Shown here piece after piece: positions 8,401 through 20,900 of a stretch of 64,000 nt of DNA. Where the stretch lies: contig JARWKL010000004.1 of assembly GCA_029961685.1 (NCBI GenBank), positions 27,161,610 through 27,225,609 of the forward strand, given 5' to 3'. The translations under genes and the position numbers were made by a program. The number at the start of each line of letters is the position of its first letter. Position 1 is the stretch's first letter. This stretch comes from Aristolochia californica (taxonomy: Eukaryota; Streptophyta; Magnoliopsida; Piperales; Aristolochiaceae). The notes under the pieces were generated by a model. The model made no database searches. It was not told where the DNA came from and was given only the letters and a program-made list of their open reading frames with translations.

Positions 8401-11266
8401 ACCCGATGTTCACATGAGAATCTAATGTTATTGTCTTTAAAAGGTTTGGATCCATAGATCATTTGTATGTTGAACATGTTCCAAGAATGCATAACCATTT
8501 TTTAAAACATGTGTAGAAAAATCTCATTCTTATAAAATTCTTAGCTATTAGGGATGAACTTGTTGAATTTCCCAAACTCTGATAACAAAAATTTTGTGTT
8601 CATTTGTGGTGTGTGAATAAATTTTATTTTATTACATTTTTTTTATGCTTTAAATTCTTTCCATGCATAAAATCTAAAATTTTCATTTTTTTGTGATCTA
8701 TTTGCCTTTTATCTCTTTTTTTGTTTACGAGATGAAGGGAAAGTGAAAATTCAAGCTTTGATTTAAGATAAAAGTGTTCATCTAAAATAGAAATGCACAA
8801 TGCACAAATGTAGAGAGAGATAATTCCAAAAAGTGTCTGTAATTTTTAGAGATTGTAAACTCTTTTTAGATTTTATATATCAGGTTCTGCAATTGTCGGG
8901 AAAAGGGGGAGGCGAGGGATTTTTAACTGTGTTGAATCCCAATCCATAATTCATTCCTTAAAAAAACAAAGCCTGTTATGCATGATAAATCACTTTACAA
9001 TCATCTATGATTGTTAGGTCAGCTTTTTTTAAATGGGCAAAATAATGGCTTGTTTGACTCGGGTAAATATCTCACCGTACGTTCACTTCAGAATTTAATG
9101 TTTTACTCTTTAAAAGGTTTGGATCCATTGGTCATTTGCATCTTTAAAATTTTCAAGTATGCATATCCATTTTTTTAAACATGTGTTGAAAAATCTCTTT
9201 CTCAAAAAATTCTGAGCTATTAGGGTTGAACTAATGGAATTTCCCAAACTTGGATAACAAAACTTTTGTGTTCATTTGTGGTGTGTGAATAAATTTTCTT
9301 TACTTACATTTTTTTATTTCTTTAAATTCTTTCCATATATAAACTCAAAAAATTTCATTTTGTTGTGTTCTATTTGCCTTTTATCTCTTTTTTGTTTTTT
9401 TACGAGATGAAGGGCAAGTTAAAACTCATGTTTTGATTTAAGAAAAAATTATACATCTAAAATGGAAATGCACAATGCACAAATTTAAAAAGAGATAATC
9501 CCAAAATGTGTCTATAATTTTTATGGATTGTAAACTCTTTTTAATTTCTATATATCTAGTTGTGCAATCATCGAAAAAATGGGGAGGCAGGGGATTTTTA
9601 ACTGAGTGTTGACTCCCATTCCATTTCCATGCAAAAATATAGCCCGTTACGCATAATAATTCACTTTACAATCATCTATGATCATTAGGTCAGATTTTTG
9701 TAAAAGGGTAAAATAATGGCTTTTTTTACTCGGGTAAATATCCCACCGCACATTCACTTGACAATTTAAAATTATTCTCTTAAAATTTTTGGATCCATAG
9801 GTCATTTGCTTCTTCAACATGTTTCAATTATGCATATCAATTTTTTAAAATATTTTTAGAAAAATGTCTTTCTTAGAAAATTCCAAGCGATTAGGGTTGA
9901 AATTGTGGAATTTCCTAAACTTGGATAACAAAATTTTTTTGTTCATTTGTGGTGTGTGAATAAATTTAGTTTACTTACATTTGTTTATTGCTTTAAATTC
10001 TTTCCATACATAAACTTTAAATTTTCTTTTTTTTGTGATCTATTTGCCTTTTATTTATTTATTTTTTTTATGAGATGAAGGGCAAGTGAAAACTTATGTT
10101 TTGATTTAAGAAAAAAGTGTACATCTAAAATTGAAATCCACAATGCAAAAATGTAGAGAGAGATAATTCCAAAAAGGTTCTATAATATTTAGGGATTGTA
10201 AACTCTTTTTAGTTTTTCTATGTCAGGTTCCGCAATCGTCAGGAAAAGGTGGAGGCGTGGTATTTTTAATTGAGTGTTGACTCCCAATTCATAAGTCATT
10301 CCTTATAAAAATATAGCCCATTACGCATAATAAATCACTTTACAATTGTATATGGTCGTTAGGTCAGCTTTTTGTAAATGGGCAAAATAATGGCTTGTTT
10401 GAGTTTGGTAAATATCCCACTGCACGTTCATTTGAGAATTTAATGTTATTCTCTGTATAAGGTTTGGATGCATAGGTAATTTACTTCTTTAACATGTTTG
10501 AAGCTTGCATATACATTTTTTAAAAATTGTGCAGAAAAATCTCTTTCTTTAAAATTCCGAGCTATTATGGTTGAACTAGTGGAATTTCCCAAACTTGGAA
10601 AACAAAAATTTTGTGTTCATTTGTGGTGTGTGAATAAATTTTATTTACTTACATTTGTTTTTGCTTTAAATTATTTCCATACATATACTCTAAAGTTTTC
10701 ATTTTGTTGTGATATATTTGCCTTTGTCTCTATTTTTGTTTACGAGATGAAAGGAAATTGAAAACTCAAGTTTTGATTTAAAAAAAAAGTATACATCTTA
10801 AATGGAAATGCACAATGCACAAATGTAGAGAGAGATAATTCCAAAAAGTGTCTGTAATTTTTATGGATTGGAAACTCTTTTTAGTTTTTATGTATCAGGT
10901 TTTACAATCGTTGGGAAAAGGGAGGCAGGGGTTTTTTAACTGACTGTTGATTCCATATCCATAAGTCATTACTTACAAAAATATAGCCCGTTACATATGA
11001 TAAATCACTTTAAAATCATCTATGATCGTTAGGTCAGCTTTTTGTAATTGGGCAAAATAATGGCTTGTTTGACACGGTTAATATCCCATCGCACATTCAC
11101 TTGAAAATTTAATATTATTCTCATTAAAATTTTTGGATCCATGGGTCATTTGAATCTTTAACATGTTTCATGCCTGCATATCCATTTTTTAAAACATTAG
11201 TAGAAAAATCTCATTCTTATAAAATGCCGAGCTATTAGAGTTGAACTAGTGGAATTACCTAAACTT
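5450..11266 (+). repeat. Satellite monomers, unit 1, 5.4-11.3 kb
   Basis: Regular monomers with anchors at 5885, 6558, 7232, 7904, 8580, 9252, 9923, 10597 and 11267 (spacing 670-676 bp). Distinct variants help register: GAGAATAAA in place of GTGAATAAA at about 6583, a TGCATTGTA variant at about 7447, and TTTTCTTAATTTTC at about 7950. These recur about 4.7 kb later. A plus-strand 87-codon frame at 10498-10761 recurs in unit 2 at the same monomer phase; it is satellite sequence, not a gene. Confidence 0.92.
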
Positions 11267-14200
11267 GGATAACGAAACTTTTTTGTTCAGTTGTGGTGTG
11301 AGAATAAATTATATTTACTTACATTTTTTTTATTGCTTTAAATTCTTTGCATACATAAACTCTAAAATTTTTATTTTGTTATGATCTATTTGCCTTTTAT
11401 CTCTTTATTTTGTTTACGAGAAGAAGGGAAAGTGAAAACTCAAGTTTTGATTTAAGAAAAAAGTATACATATGAAATGCAAAACACAATGCCAAAATGTA
11501 GAGAGAGATAATTCCAAAAAGACACTGTAATTTTTAGGGATTATAGACTCTTTTTAATTTTTATTTATCAAGTTTTGCAACCGATGGGAAATGGGAGAGG
11601 CGAGGGATTTTTTACTGAATGTTGATTTCCAATCAGTAAGTCATTCCTTAAAAAAATATAGCTCATTACGAATGAAAAATCACTTTACAATCATCAATGA
11701 TCGTTAGGTCAGCTTTTTGTAAATGGGGAAAATAATGGCTTTTTTGACTCGGGTAAATATCCCACCGCACGTTGACTTGAGAATTTAATGATATTCTCTT
11801 TAAAAAGTTTGGATCCATAGGTCATTTGCATCTTTAACATGTTTCAAGCATGCATATCCATTTTTTAAACATGTGTAGAAAAATCTCTATTTTTTTAAAA
11901 TTCCAATCTATTAGGGTTGAATTTGTGGAATTTCCAAAATTTGGATAACAAAACTTTTGTGTTCATTTGAGGTGTGTGAATAAATTTTCTTTACTCACAT
12001 TTGTTTACTGCTTTAAATTCTTTCCAGACATAAATTCTAAAATTTTCATTTTGTTGTGATGTATTTGCCTTTTATCTCTTTTTTTTGTTTATGAGATGAA
12101 GGGAAAGTGAAAACTCAAGTTTTGATTTCAGAAAAAAGTATACATCTAAAATGGAAATGCGTAGTGTACAAATGTAGAGAGAGATAAGTCCAAAAAGTGT
12201 CTGTAATTTTTAGGTATTGTAAACTCTTTATAGTTTTTATATACGAGGTTCTGCAATCGACGGGAAAAGAGGGAGGCGGGGGATTTTTAATTGAATGTTG
12301 ACTCCCAATCCATAATTCATTTGTTACAAAAATATAGCCCGTTATGCATGATAAATCACTTAACAATCATCTATGATCTTTATGTCAACTTTTCGTAAAT
12401 GGGCAAAATAATGGCTTGTTTGACTCAGGTAAATATCCCACTGCACGTTCACATGCGAATTTAATGTTATTCTCTTTAAAAGGTTTGGATCCAGAGGTCA
12501 TTTGAATCTTTAACAAGTTTCAAACATGCACATCCATTTTTTAAAACATGTGAAGAAAAATCTCTCACTGATAAAATTTCGAGTTATTAGGGTTGAACTA
12601 GTGGAATTTTCGAAACTTGGATAACAAAACTTTTGTGTTCATTTGTGAAGTTTGAAATTTTCTTTTATTAGTTTTGTTTATTTTTTTAAATTATTTCCAT
12701 ACATAAACTCTAGACTTTTCATTTTGTTGTGATCTATTTGCCTTTGATCTCTTTTTTTGTTTACCAGATCAAGGGAAAGTGAAAACTCAAGCTTTGATTT
12801 AAGAAAAAGTATACATCTAAAATGGAAATACATAATGCATAAATTTTGAGAGGGATAATTCCAAAAAGTATCTATAATTTTTAGGGATTGAAAACTCTTT
12901 TTAGTTTTTATATATCAGGTTTTGCAATTGTCGGGAAAAGCGGGAGGCGGGGGATTTTTATTTGAGTGTTGACTCCCTATCCATAAGTCATTCCTTAAAA
13001 AAATATAGCCGGTTACAAATGATAAATCACTTTACAATCATCTATGATCGTTACGTCAACTTTTAGTAAATAGGCAAAATAATGGCTTGTTTGACTTGGG
13101 TAAATATTCCACCTGATGTTCACTTGAGAATTTAATGTTATTCTCTTTAAAAGGTTTGGATCCATAGGTTATTTGAATCTTGAACATGTTTCAAGCATGC
13201 ATATCCATTTTTTAAAACATGTGTAGAAAAATCTCTTTCTTATAAAATTCAGAGCTATTAGGGTTGAACTAGTGGAATCTCCCAAACTTGAATAACAAAA
13301 ATTTTGGGTTCATTTGTGGTGTGTGAATAAATGTTCCTTACTTACATTTGTTCATTGCCCTAAATTCTTACCATAGATAAACTCTAAATTTTTCATTTTG
13401 TTGTGATCTATTTTCATTTTTTCTCTTTTTTTCTTTACGAGATAATGGGAAAGTGATAACTCAAGCTTTGATTTAAGAAAAAAGTATACATCTAAAATTG
13501 AAATGCACAACTCAAAATTGTAGAGAGAGATAATTAAAAAAATTGTTTGTAATTTTTAGGGATTGTAAAATCTTTTTAGTTATTATATATCAGGTTCTCC
13601 AATCGTCGGGAAAAGGGGGAGGCTGGGGATTTTTAACTCAGTGTTGACTCACAATCCATAAATCAATCCTTAAAAAACATAAAGCCCGTTATGCATGATA
13701 AATCAATTTACTATCATCTATGATTGTTAGGTCTGCTTTTTTTAAATCAGAAAAATAATGGCTTGTTTATCTCATGTAAATTTCCCCCCACACGTTCACT
13801 AGAGAATTTCATGTTATTCTCTTTAAAAGGTTTGGATCCATGGGTGATTTGCATATTTAATATGTTTCAAGCATGCATATCCATTTTTTAAAACATGTGT
13901 TGAAAAATCTCTTTCTTATAAAATACCAAGCTATTAGGATTGAACAAGTGGAAATTCCCAAACTTGGATAACAAAACTATTGTGTTCATTTGTGGTTTGT
14001 GAATAAATTTTCATTACTAAAATTTTTTTATTGCTTTAAATTATTTGCATACATAAACTCTAAAATTTTCATTTTGTTGTGATCTATTTGCTTTTTATCT
14101 CTTGTTTTGTTTACAAGATGAAGGGAAAGTGAAAACTCAAGTTTTGATTTAATAAAAAAGTATACATCTAAAATGGAAATGCACAACGCACAAATGTAGA

Positions 14201-17200
14201 GAGAGATAATTCCAAAAGTGTCTGCAAACTCTTTTTAGTTTTTATATATCAAGTTCTGTAATCCTCGGGAAAAGGTGGAGGCTAGGAAATTTTGAATTGA
14301 GTGTTGACTCCCAATGCATAAGTCATTCCCTACAAAAATATAACCCATAATGCATGATAAATCATTTTGCAATCATCCATGATCGTTAGTTCAGCTTTTT
14401 GTAAATGGGCAAAATAATGGCTTGTTTGACTCGGGTAAATATCCCACCACTCGTTCACTTGAGAATTTGATGTTATTCTCTATAAAAGGTTTGGATCCAT
14501 AGGTCATTTGCATCTTTAACATGTTTCAAGCATGCATGTCCATTTTTAAAACATGTGTAGAAAAATCTCTTTCTTATAAAATTCCGAGCTATTAGGGTTG
14601 TACTAATGGAATTTCCCAAACTTGGATAACAAAACTTTTGTGTTGATATGTGGTGTGTGAATAAATTTTCTTTACTTACATTTGTTTATTGCTTTAAATT
14701 CTTTCCCTTCATAAACTCTTAAATTTTCATTTTGTTGTGATCAATTTGGCTTTTTTTTTTTTTGGTTTACGAGATGAAGGGAAAGAGAAAACTCAAGTTT
14801 TGATTTAAGAAAAAAGTATACATCTAAAAAGGAAATGCACAATGCACAAATGTAGAGAGAGATAATTTCTAAAAGTGTCTGTATTTTTTAGGGATTGTAA
14901 ACTCTTTTTAGTTTTTATAAATCAGGTTTTGCAATCGTCGGGAAAAAGGGGGAGGCGGGGGATTTTTAACTGAGTGTTAACTCCGAATCCATAAGTCATT
15001 CCTTTAAAAAATATAGCCCATTACGCATGATAAATCACTTTACAATCATCTATGATCGTTAGGCCAGCTTTTTGTAAATGGGCAAAATAATGGTTGTTTG
15101 ACTTGTGTAAATATCCCACCGAACGTTCACTTTAGAATTTAATGTATTGTCATTAAAAGTTTTGGATCCATAGGTCATTTGCATCTTTAACATGTTTCAA
15201 GCATGCATATCCTTTTTTTAAAACATGTGTAGAAAAATCTCTTTCTTATAAAATTCCAAGCTATTTGGGTTGAACTATTGGAATTTCCCAAACTTGGATA
15301 ACAAAACTTTTGTGTTCATTTGTGGTGTGTGAATAAATTTTCTTTACTTATATTTATTTATTCCTTTAAATTCCTTCCATACATAAACTCTAAAATATTC
15401 ATTTTGATGTGATCTATTTGCCTTTTAGCACTTTTTTTTGTTTACAACCCGAAGGGAAAGTCTTAACACTAGCTTTGATTTAAGAAAAAAATATACATCT
15501 AAAATGGAAATGCACACTGCACAAAAGTAGAGAGAGATAATTCCAAAAAGTGTCTATAATTTTTAGGGATTGTAAACTCTTTTTAGGTTTTATAGATCAA
15601 GTTTTGCTATAGTTGGGAAAAGGGGGAGGCCGGGGATTTTTAACTAAGTGTTGACTCCCAATCAATAAGTCATTTCTTACAAAAAAATATAACCCCTTAC
15701 GCATGATAAATCACGTTACAATCATCTATGATGGTTAGGTTAGCATTTTGTAAATGGGAAAAATAATGGCTTGTTTGACTAGGGTAAATATCCCACCGCA
15801 CGTTTACTTGAGAATTTAATGTTATTCTCTTTAAAATGTTTGGATGCATAGGTCATTTGGTTCTTTAACATGTTTCAAGCATGCATATACATTTTTTAAA
15901 ACTTGTGTAGAAAAATCTCTTTCTTATAAAATTCCAAGCTATTAGGGTTGAACTAATTGAATTTCCCAAACTTGGATAACAAAACTTTTGTGTTCATTTG
16001 TGGTGTGAGAATAAATTTTCTATACTTACATTTGTTTATTGCTTTAAATTATTTCCATATATAAACTCTAAAATTTTCATTTTGTTTGTGATCTATTTGC
16101 CTTTGATGTCTTGTTTTGTTTACGAGAGGATGGGAAATCTAAAAGTCAAGCTTTGATTTAAGAAAATAGTATACATCTAAAATGGTAATGCACAATGCAC
16201 AAATTTCTAGAGAGACAATTCCAAAAAGTGACTGTAATTTTTATGGATAGGAAACTCTTTTTAGCTTTTATATCTTAGGTTTTGCAAAAGTCGGGAAAAG
16301 GGGAGGAGGGGGATTTTTAAGTGAGTGTTGAATCCCAATCCATAAGTCATTCCTTACAAAAAATATAGCCCGTTACACAGGGTAAATCACTTTACAATCA
16401 TCTATGATCGTTAGGTCAGCTTTTTGTAAATTGGCAAAAAAATGGCATGTTTGACTCGGGTAAATGTCCCACCGCACGTTCACCTGAGAATGTAATGTTG
16501 TTCTCTTTAAAAATTTTGGATCCATTGGTCATTTGCATCTTTAACATGTTTCAAGTATGCATATACATTTTTTAAAACATTAGAAGAAAAGTCTCTTTCT
16601 GATCAAATTCTGAGCTATTAGGGTTGAACTTGTGCAATTTCCCAAAGTTGGATAATCAAACATTTTTGTTCATTTGAGGTGTGAGAATAAATTTTATTTA
16701 CTTACATTTGTTTATTGCTATAAATTCTTTTCATGCATATTCTCTAAAATTTTCATTTTGTTGTGATCTATTTGCCTTTTCTCTCTTTTTTTTTGTCTAC
16801 GAGATGAAGGAAAAGATTTAAGAAAAAAGTATACTTCTAAAATGGAAATGAGTAGTGCACAAATGTAGAGAGAGATAATTCCAAAAAGTGTCTTTAATTT
16901 TTTGGGATTGTAAACTCTTTTTAGTTTTTATAAACCAGGTTCTGCAATCGTCAGGAAAAGGGGGAGGCAGGGATTTTTAACTAAGTGTTGACTCCAAATC
17001 CATCAGTCATTCCTTAGAAAAATATAGCCCATTACGCATGATAAATCACTTTACAATCATCTATGATCTTTATGTCCACTTTTAGTAAATGGGTAAAATA
17101 ATGGCTAGTTTGAGTCAGGTAAATATCCCACCGCACGTTCACATGAGAATTTAATGTTATTCTATGTAAAAGGTTTGGATCCATTGTTCATTTGTATCTT

Positions 17201-17982
17201 TAACAAGATTCAAGCATGCACATTTATTTTTTAAAACATGTGTATAAAAATCTCTTTCTTATAAAATTCCGAGCTATTAGGGTTGAACTAGTGGAATATC
17301 CCAAACTTGGAAAACAAAACTTTTGTATTCATATGTGGTGCGTGATTAAAATTTCTTTTCTTACTTTTGTTTATTTCTTTAAATTCTTTCCATACATAAA
17401 CTCTAAAATTTTCATTTTGTTTTGATCGATTTGCCTTTTCTCCCTTTTTTTTTTTACGAGATGTAGGGAAAGTGAAAACTCAAGCTTTAATTTAAAAAAA
17501 AAGTATACATATAAAATGGAAATGCACAATGCACAAATGTAGAGAGAGATAATTCCAAAAAGTGTGTTTAATTTTTAAGGATTGTAAACTCTTTTTAGAT
17601 TTTTTTATCAGGTTTTGCAATCATCGGGAAAAGTGGGAGGCAAGGGATTTTTAACTGAGTGTTGAGTAATAATTCATAAGTCATTCCTTAAAAAAATGTA
17701 GCCCATTACGCGTGATAAATCACTTTACAATCATCTATGATCGTTAAGTCAGGTTTTTGTAAATGGGCAAAATAATGACTTGTTTGACTCGGGTAAATAT
17801 CCCACTGTGCGTTCACTTGACAATTTAATTTAATTCTCTTGAAAAGGTTTGGATCCTTTGGTCATTTGCATCTTTAACATGTTTCAAGAATGCATATCCA
17901 TTATTTAAAACATGTGCAGAAAAATCTCTTTCTTATAAAATTTCGAGCTATTAGGGCTGAACTAGTGGAATTTCCCACAATC
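11267..17982 (+). repeat. Satellite monomers, unit 1, 11.3-18.0 kb
   Basis: Anchors at 11267, 11943, 12619, 13290, 13966, 14624, 15296, 15974, 16650, 17309 and 17983. About one monomer between roughly 11470 and 12150 has no counterpart in unit 2. The 658-bp monomer at 13966 has lost TAATTTTTAGGGATTGT-type bases near 14222, a loss shared with unit 2 near 48350. The 659-bp monomer at 16650 has lost about 17 bases near 16815 that unit 2 keeps at about 50928-50945. Confidence 0.92.
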
Positions 17983-20900
17983 GGATAACAAAACTTTTGT
18001 GAACATTTGTGGTATGTGAATAAATTTTATTTACTTACATTTGTTTATTGGTTTAAATTCTTTCCATACATAAACTAATTGTCATTTTGTTGTGATCTAT
18101 TTGCCTTTTATCTCTTTTTTTGTTTACGAGATGAAGGCAAAGTGAAAACTCAAGCTTTAATTTAAGAAAAAATAATACATCTAATATGAAAATGCAAAAT
18201 TCACAAATTAAGAGAGAGATAATTCCAAAGAGAGTCTTTAATTTTTAGGGATAGTAAACTCTTTTTAGTTTTTATATATCAGGTTCTGCTATCGTCGGGA
18301 AAAGGGGGAGGCGGTGGATTTTTAACTGAGTATTGACTTCCAATCCATAAGTCATTCCTCACAAAAATATAGCTCATTATGCCTAATAAATGACTTTACA
18401 ATCATCTATGATCGTTAAGTCAGCTTTTTGTAAATGGCAAAATAATTGCTTATTTGACTCGAATAAATATCCCACCGCACATTAACTTGAGAATTTAATG
18501 TTATTCTCTTTAAAAGGTTTGGATCCAAAGCTCATTTGCATCTTTAAATTTTTTGAAGCATGCATATTCATATTTTTAAACATGTGAATGAAAATCTCTT
18601 TCTTATAAAATTCCAAGCTATTAGGGTTGAACTAGTGGAATTTCAAAAATTTAGATAACAAAACTTTTGTGTTCATTTGTGGTGTGTGAAAAAATTTCTT
18701 TACATACATTTGTTTATTGCCATAAATTCGTTCCTTACATAAACTCTAAAATTTTCATTTTGTTGTGATTTATTTGCCTTTTATCTTCTTTTTTTGTTTA
18801 CGAGATGATGGGAAAGAGAAAACTCAAGTTTTGATATAATAAAAAAGTCTACATCTGAAATGGAAATACGCAATGCAAAAATGTAGAGAGAGAAAATTCC
18901 AAAAAGTGTCAATAATTTTTAGGGAATGTAAACTCTTTTTAGTTTTTATATATCAGGTTCTGCAATCTTCGAGAAAAGGGGAGGCAGGGGATTTTTAACT
19001 GAGTGTTGACTCCCATTCCATAGGTCATTCCTTACAAAAATATAGCCTGTTACGCATGATAAATCACTTTACAATCATCTATGGTGGTTAGGTCAGATTT
19101 TTGTAAATGGGCAAAATAAGGGTTTGTTTTACTCAGGTAAATATCCCACCGCACGTTCACTTGCGAATTTAATGTTATTCTCTTTGAAAAGTTTGGATCC
19201 ATAGGTCATTTGCATCTTTAACATGTTTCAAGCATGCATATCCATATTTTTAAACATGTGTAGAAAAATCTCTTTCTTATAAAATTCCGAGCTATTCGGG
19301 TTGAACTAGTGGAATTTCCCAAACTTGGATAACAAAACTTTTGTGTTCATTTGTGGTGTGTGAAAAACTTTCTTTACATACATTTGTTTATTGCTTTAAA
19401 TTCTTTCCGTACATAAACTCTAAAATTTTTATTTAGTTGTGATCTATTTGCTTATTATCTCTTTTTTTGTTTACAAGGTCAAGGGATAGTGAAGACTGAA
19501 GCTTTGATTTAAGGAAAAATTATACATATAACATTGAAAACACAATGCACAATTGTAGAGAGATAATTTTAAAAAGTGTCTGTAATTTTTAGGGATAGTA
19601 AACTCTTTTAAGTCTGAAATTGTTGGGAAATGGGGGAGGTGGGGGATTTTTAACTGGGTATTGACTCCCAAACCATAAGTCATTCCATACAAAAATATAG
19701 CCCGTTACGCATGATCAATCACTTTACAATCATCTAAGATCGTTAGGTCGTATTTTTTTAAATGGCCAAAATAATGGCTTGTTTGACTCAGGTAAATATC
19801 CTACCGCATGTTCACTTGTGAATTTAATGTTATTATCTTTAAAAGGTTTGCATCCATACCTCATATTCATCTTTATCCTGTTTCAGGCATGCATATCCAT
19901 TTTTTAAAACATGTGTAGAAAAATCTCTGTCTTATAAAATTCCGAGCTATTAGGATTGAACTAGTGGAGTTTCCCAAACTTGGATAACAAAACTTTTGTG
20001 TTCATTTGTGGTGTGTGAATAAATTTTCTTTATTTTAAATTCTTTCCATTCATAAACTCTAAAATTTTTATTTTGTTGTTATCTATTTGCCTTTTATCTC
20101 TTTTTTTGTTTACAAGATGAAAGGAAAGTGAAAAATCAAGCTTTGATATAAGAAAAAATTATACATCTAAAATGGAAATGCTCAACGTACAAATGTAGTG
20201 AGAGATAATTCCAAAAACTGTTTGTAATTTTTAGGGATTGTAAACTCTTTTTAGTTTTTGTATATCAGGTTCTACAATCGTCGGGAAAAGGGGGAAGCGG
20301 AGGCTTTTTAACTGAGTGTTGACTCCCAATTCATAAGTTATTCCATACAAAAATATAGCCCATTACGCATGATAAATTACTTTACAATCATTAATGATCG
20401 TTAGGTCAACTTTTTTTTCATTGGCAAAATAATGGTTTGTTTGACTCGGGTAAATATCCCACCACACATTCACCTGAGAATTTAATGTTATTCTCTTTAA
20501 AAGATATGGATCCATAGGTCATTTGCATCTTTAACATTTTTCAAGCCTGCATATCCATTTTTTAAAACATGTGTAGAGTAATCTCTTTCTTATAAAATTT
20601 TGAGCTATTACGGTTGAACTACAGGAATTTCCCAAACTATGATAGCAAAAATTTATTATTCATTTGTGGTGAGTGAATAAAATTTATTTACTTACATTTT
20701 TTTATTGCTTTAAATTCTTTTCAAATATAAAGTCTAAAATTTTTATTTTGTTGTGATCTATTTGCCTTTTATCCCTTTTTTTGTTTACAAGATGAAGGGA
20801 AAGTGAACACTCAAGTTTTTATTAAATAAAAAAGTATACATCTAAAATGGAAAGGCACAATGCACAAATATAGAGAGATAATTCCAAAAAGTGTATGTAA

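Noticed and set aside
10498..10761. Repeated short ATG frames on the + strand (10498-10761, 17216-17425, 42088-42375, 45271-45564, 51346-51555, 63361-63543)
   Set aside because: All lie in the same monomer phase, differ by frame breaks between neighbouring monomers, and are Phe/Leu/Lys-rich translations of AT-rich satellite. Most monomers break the frame, so there is no sign of coding selection.
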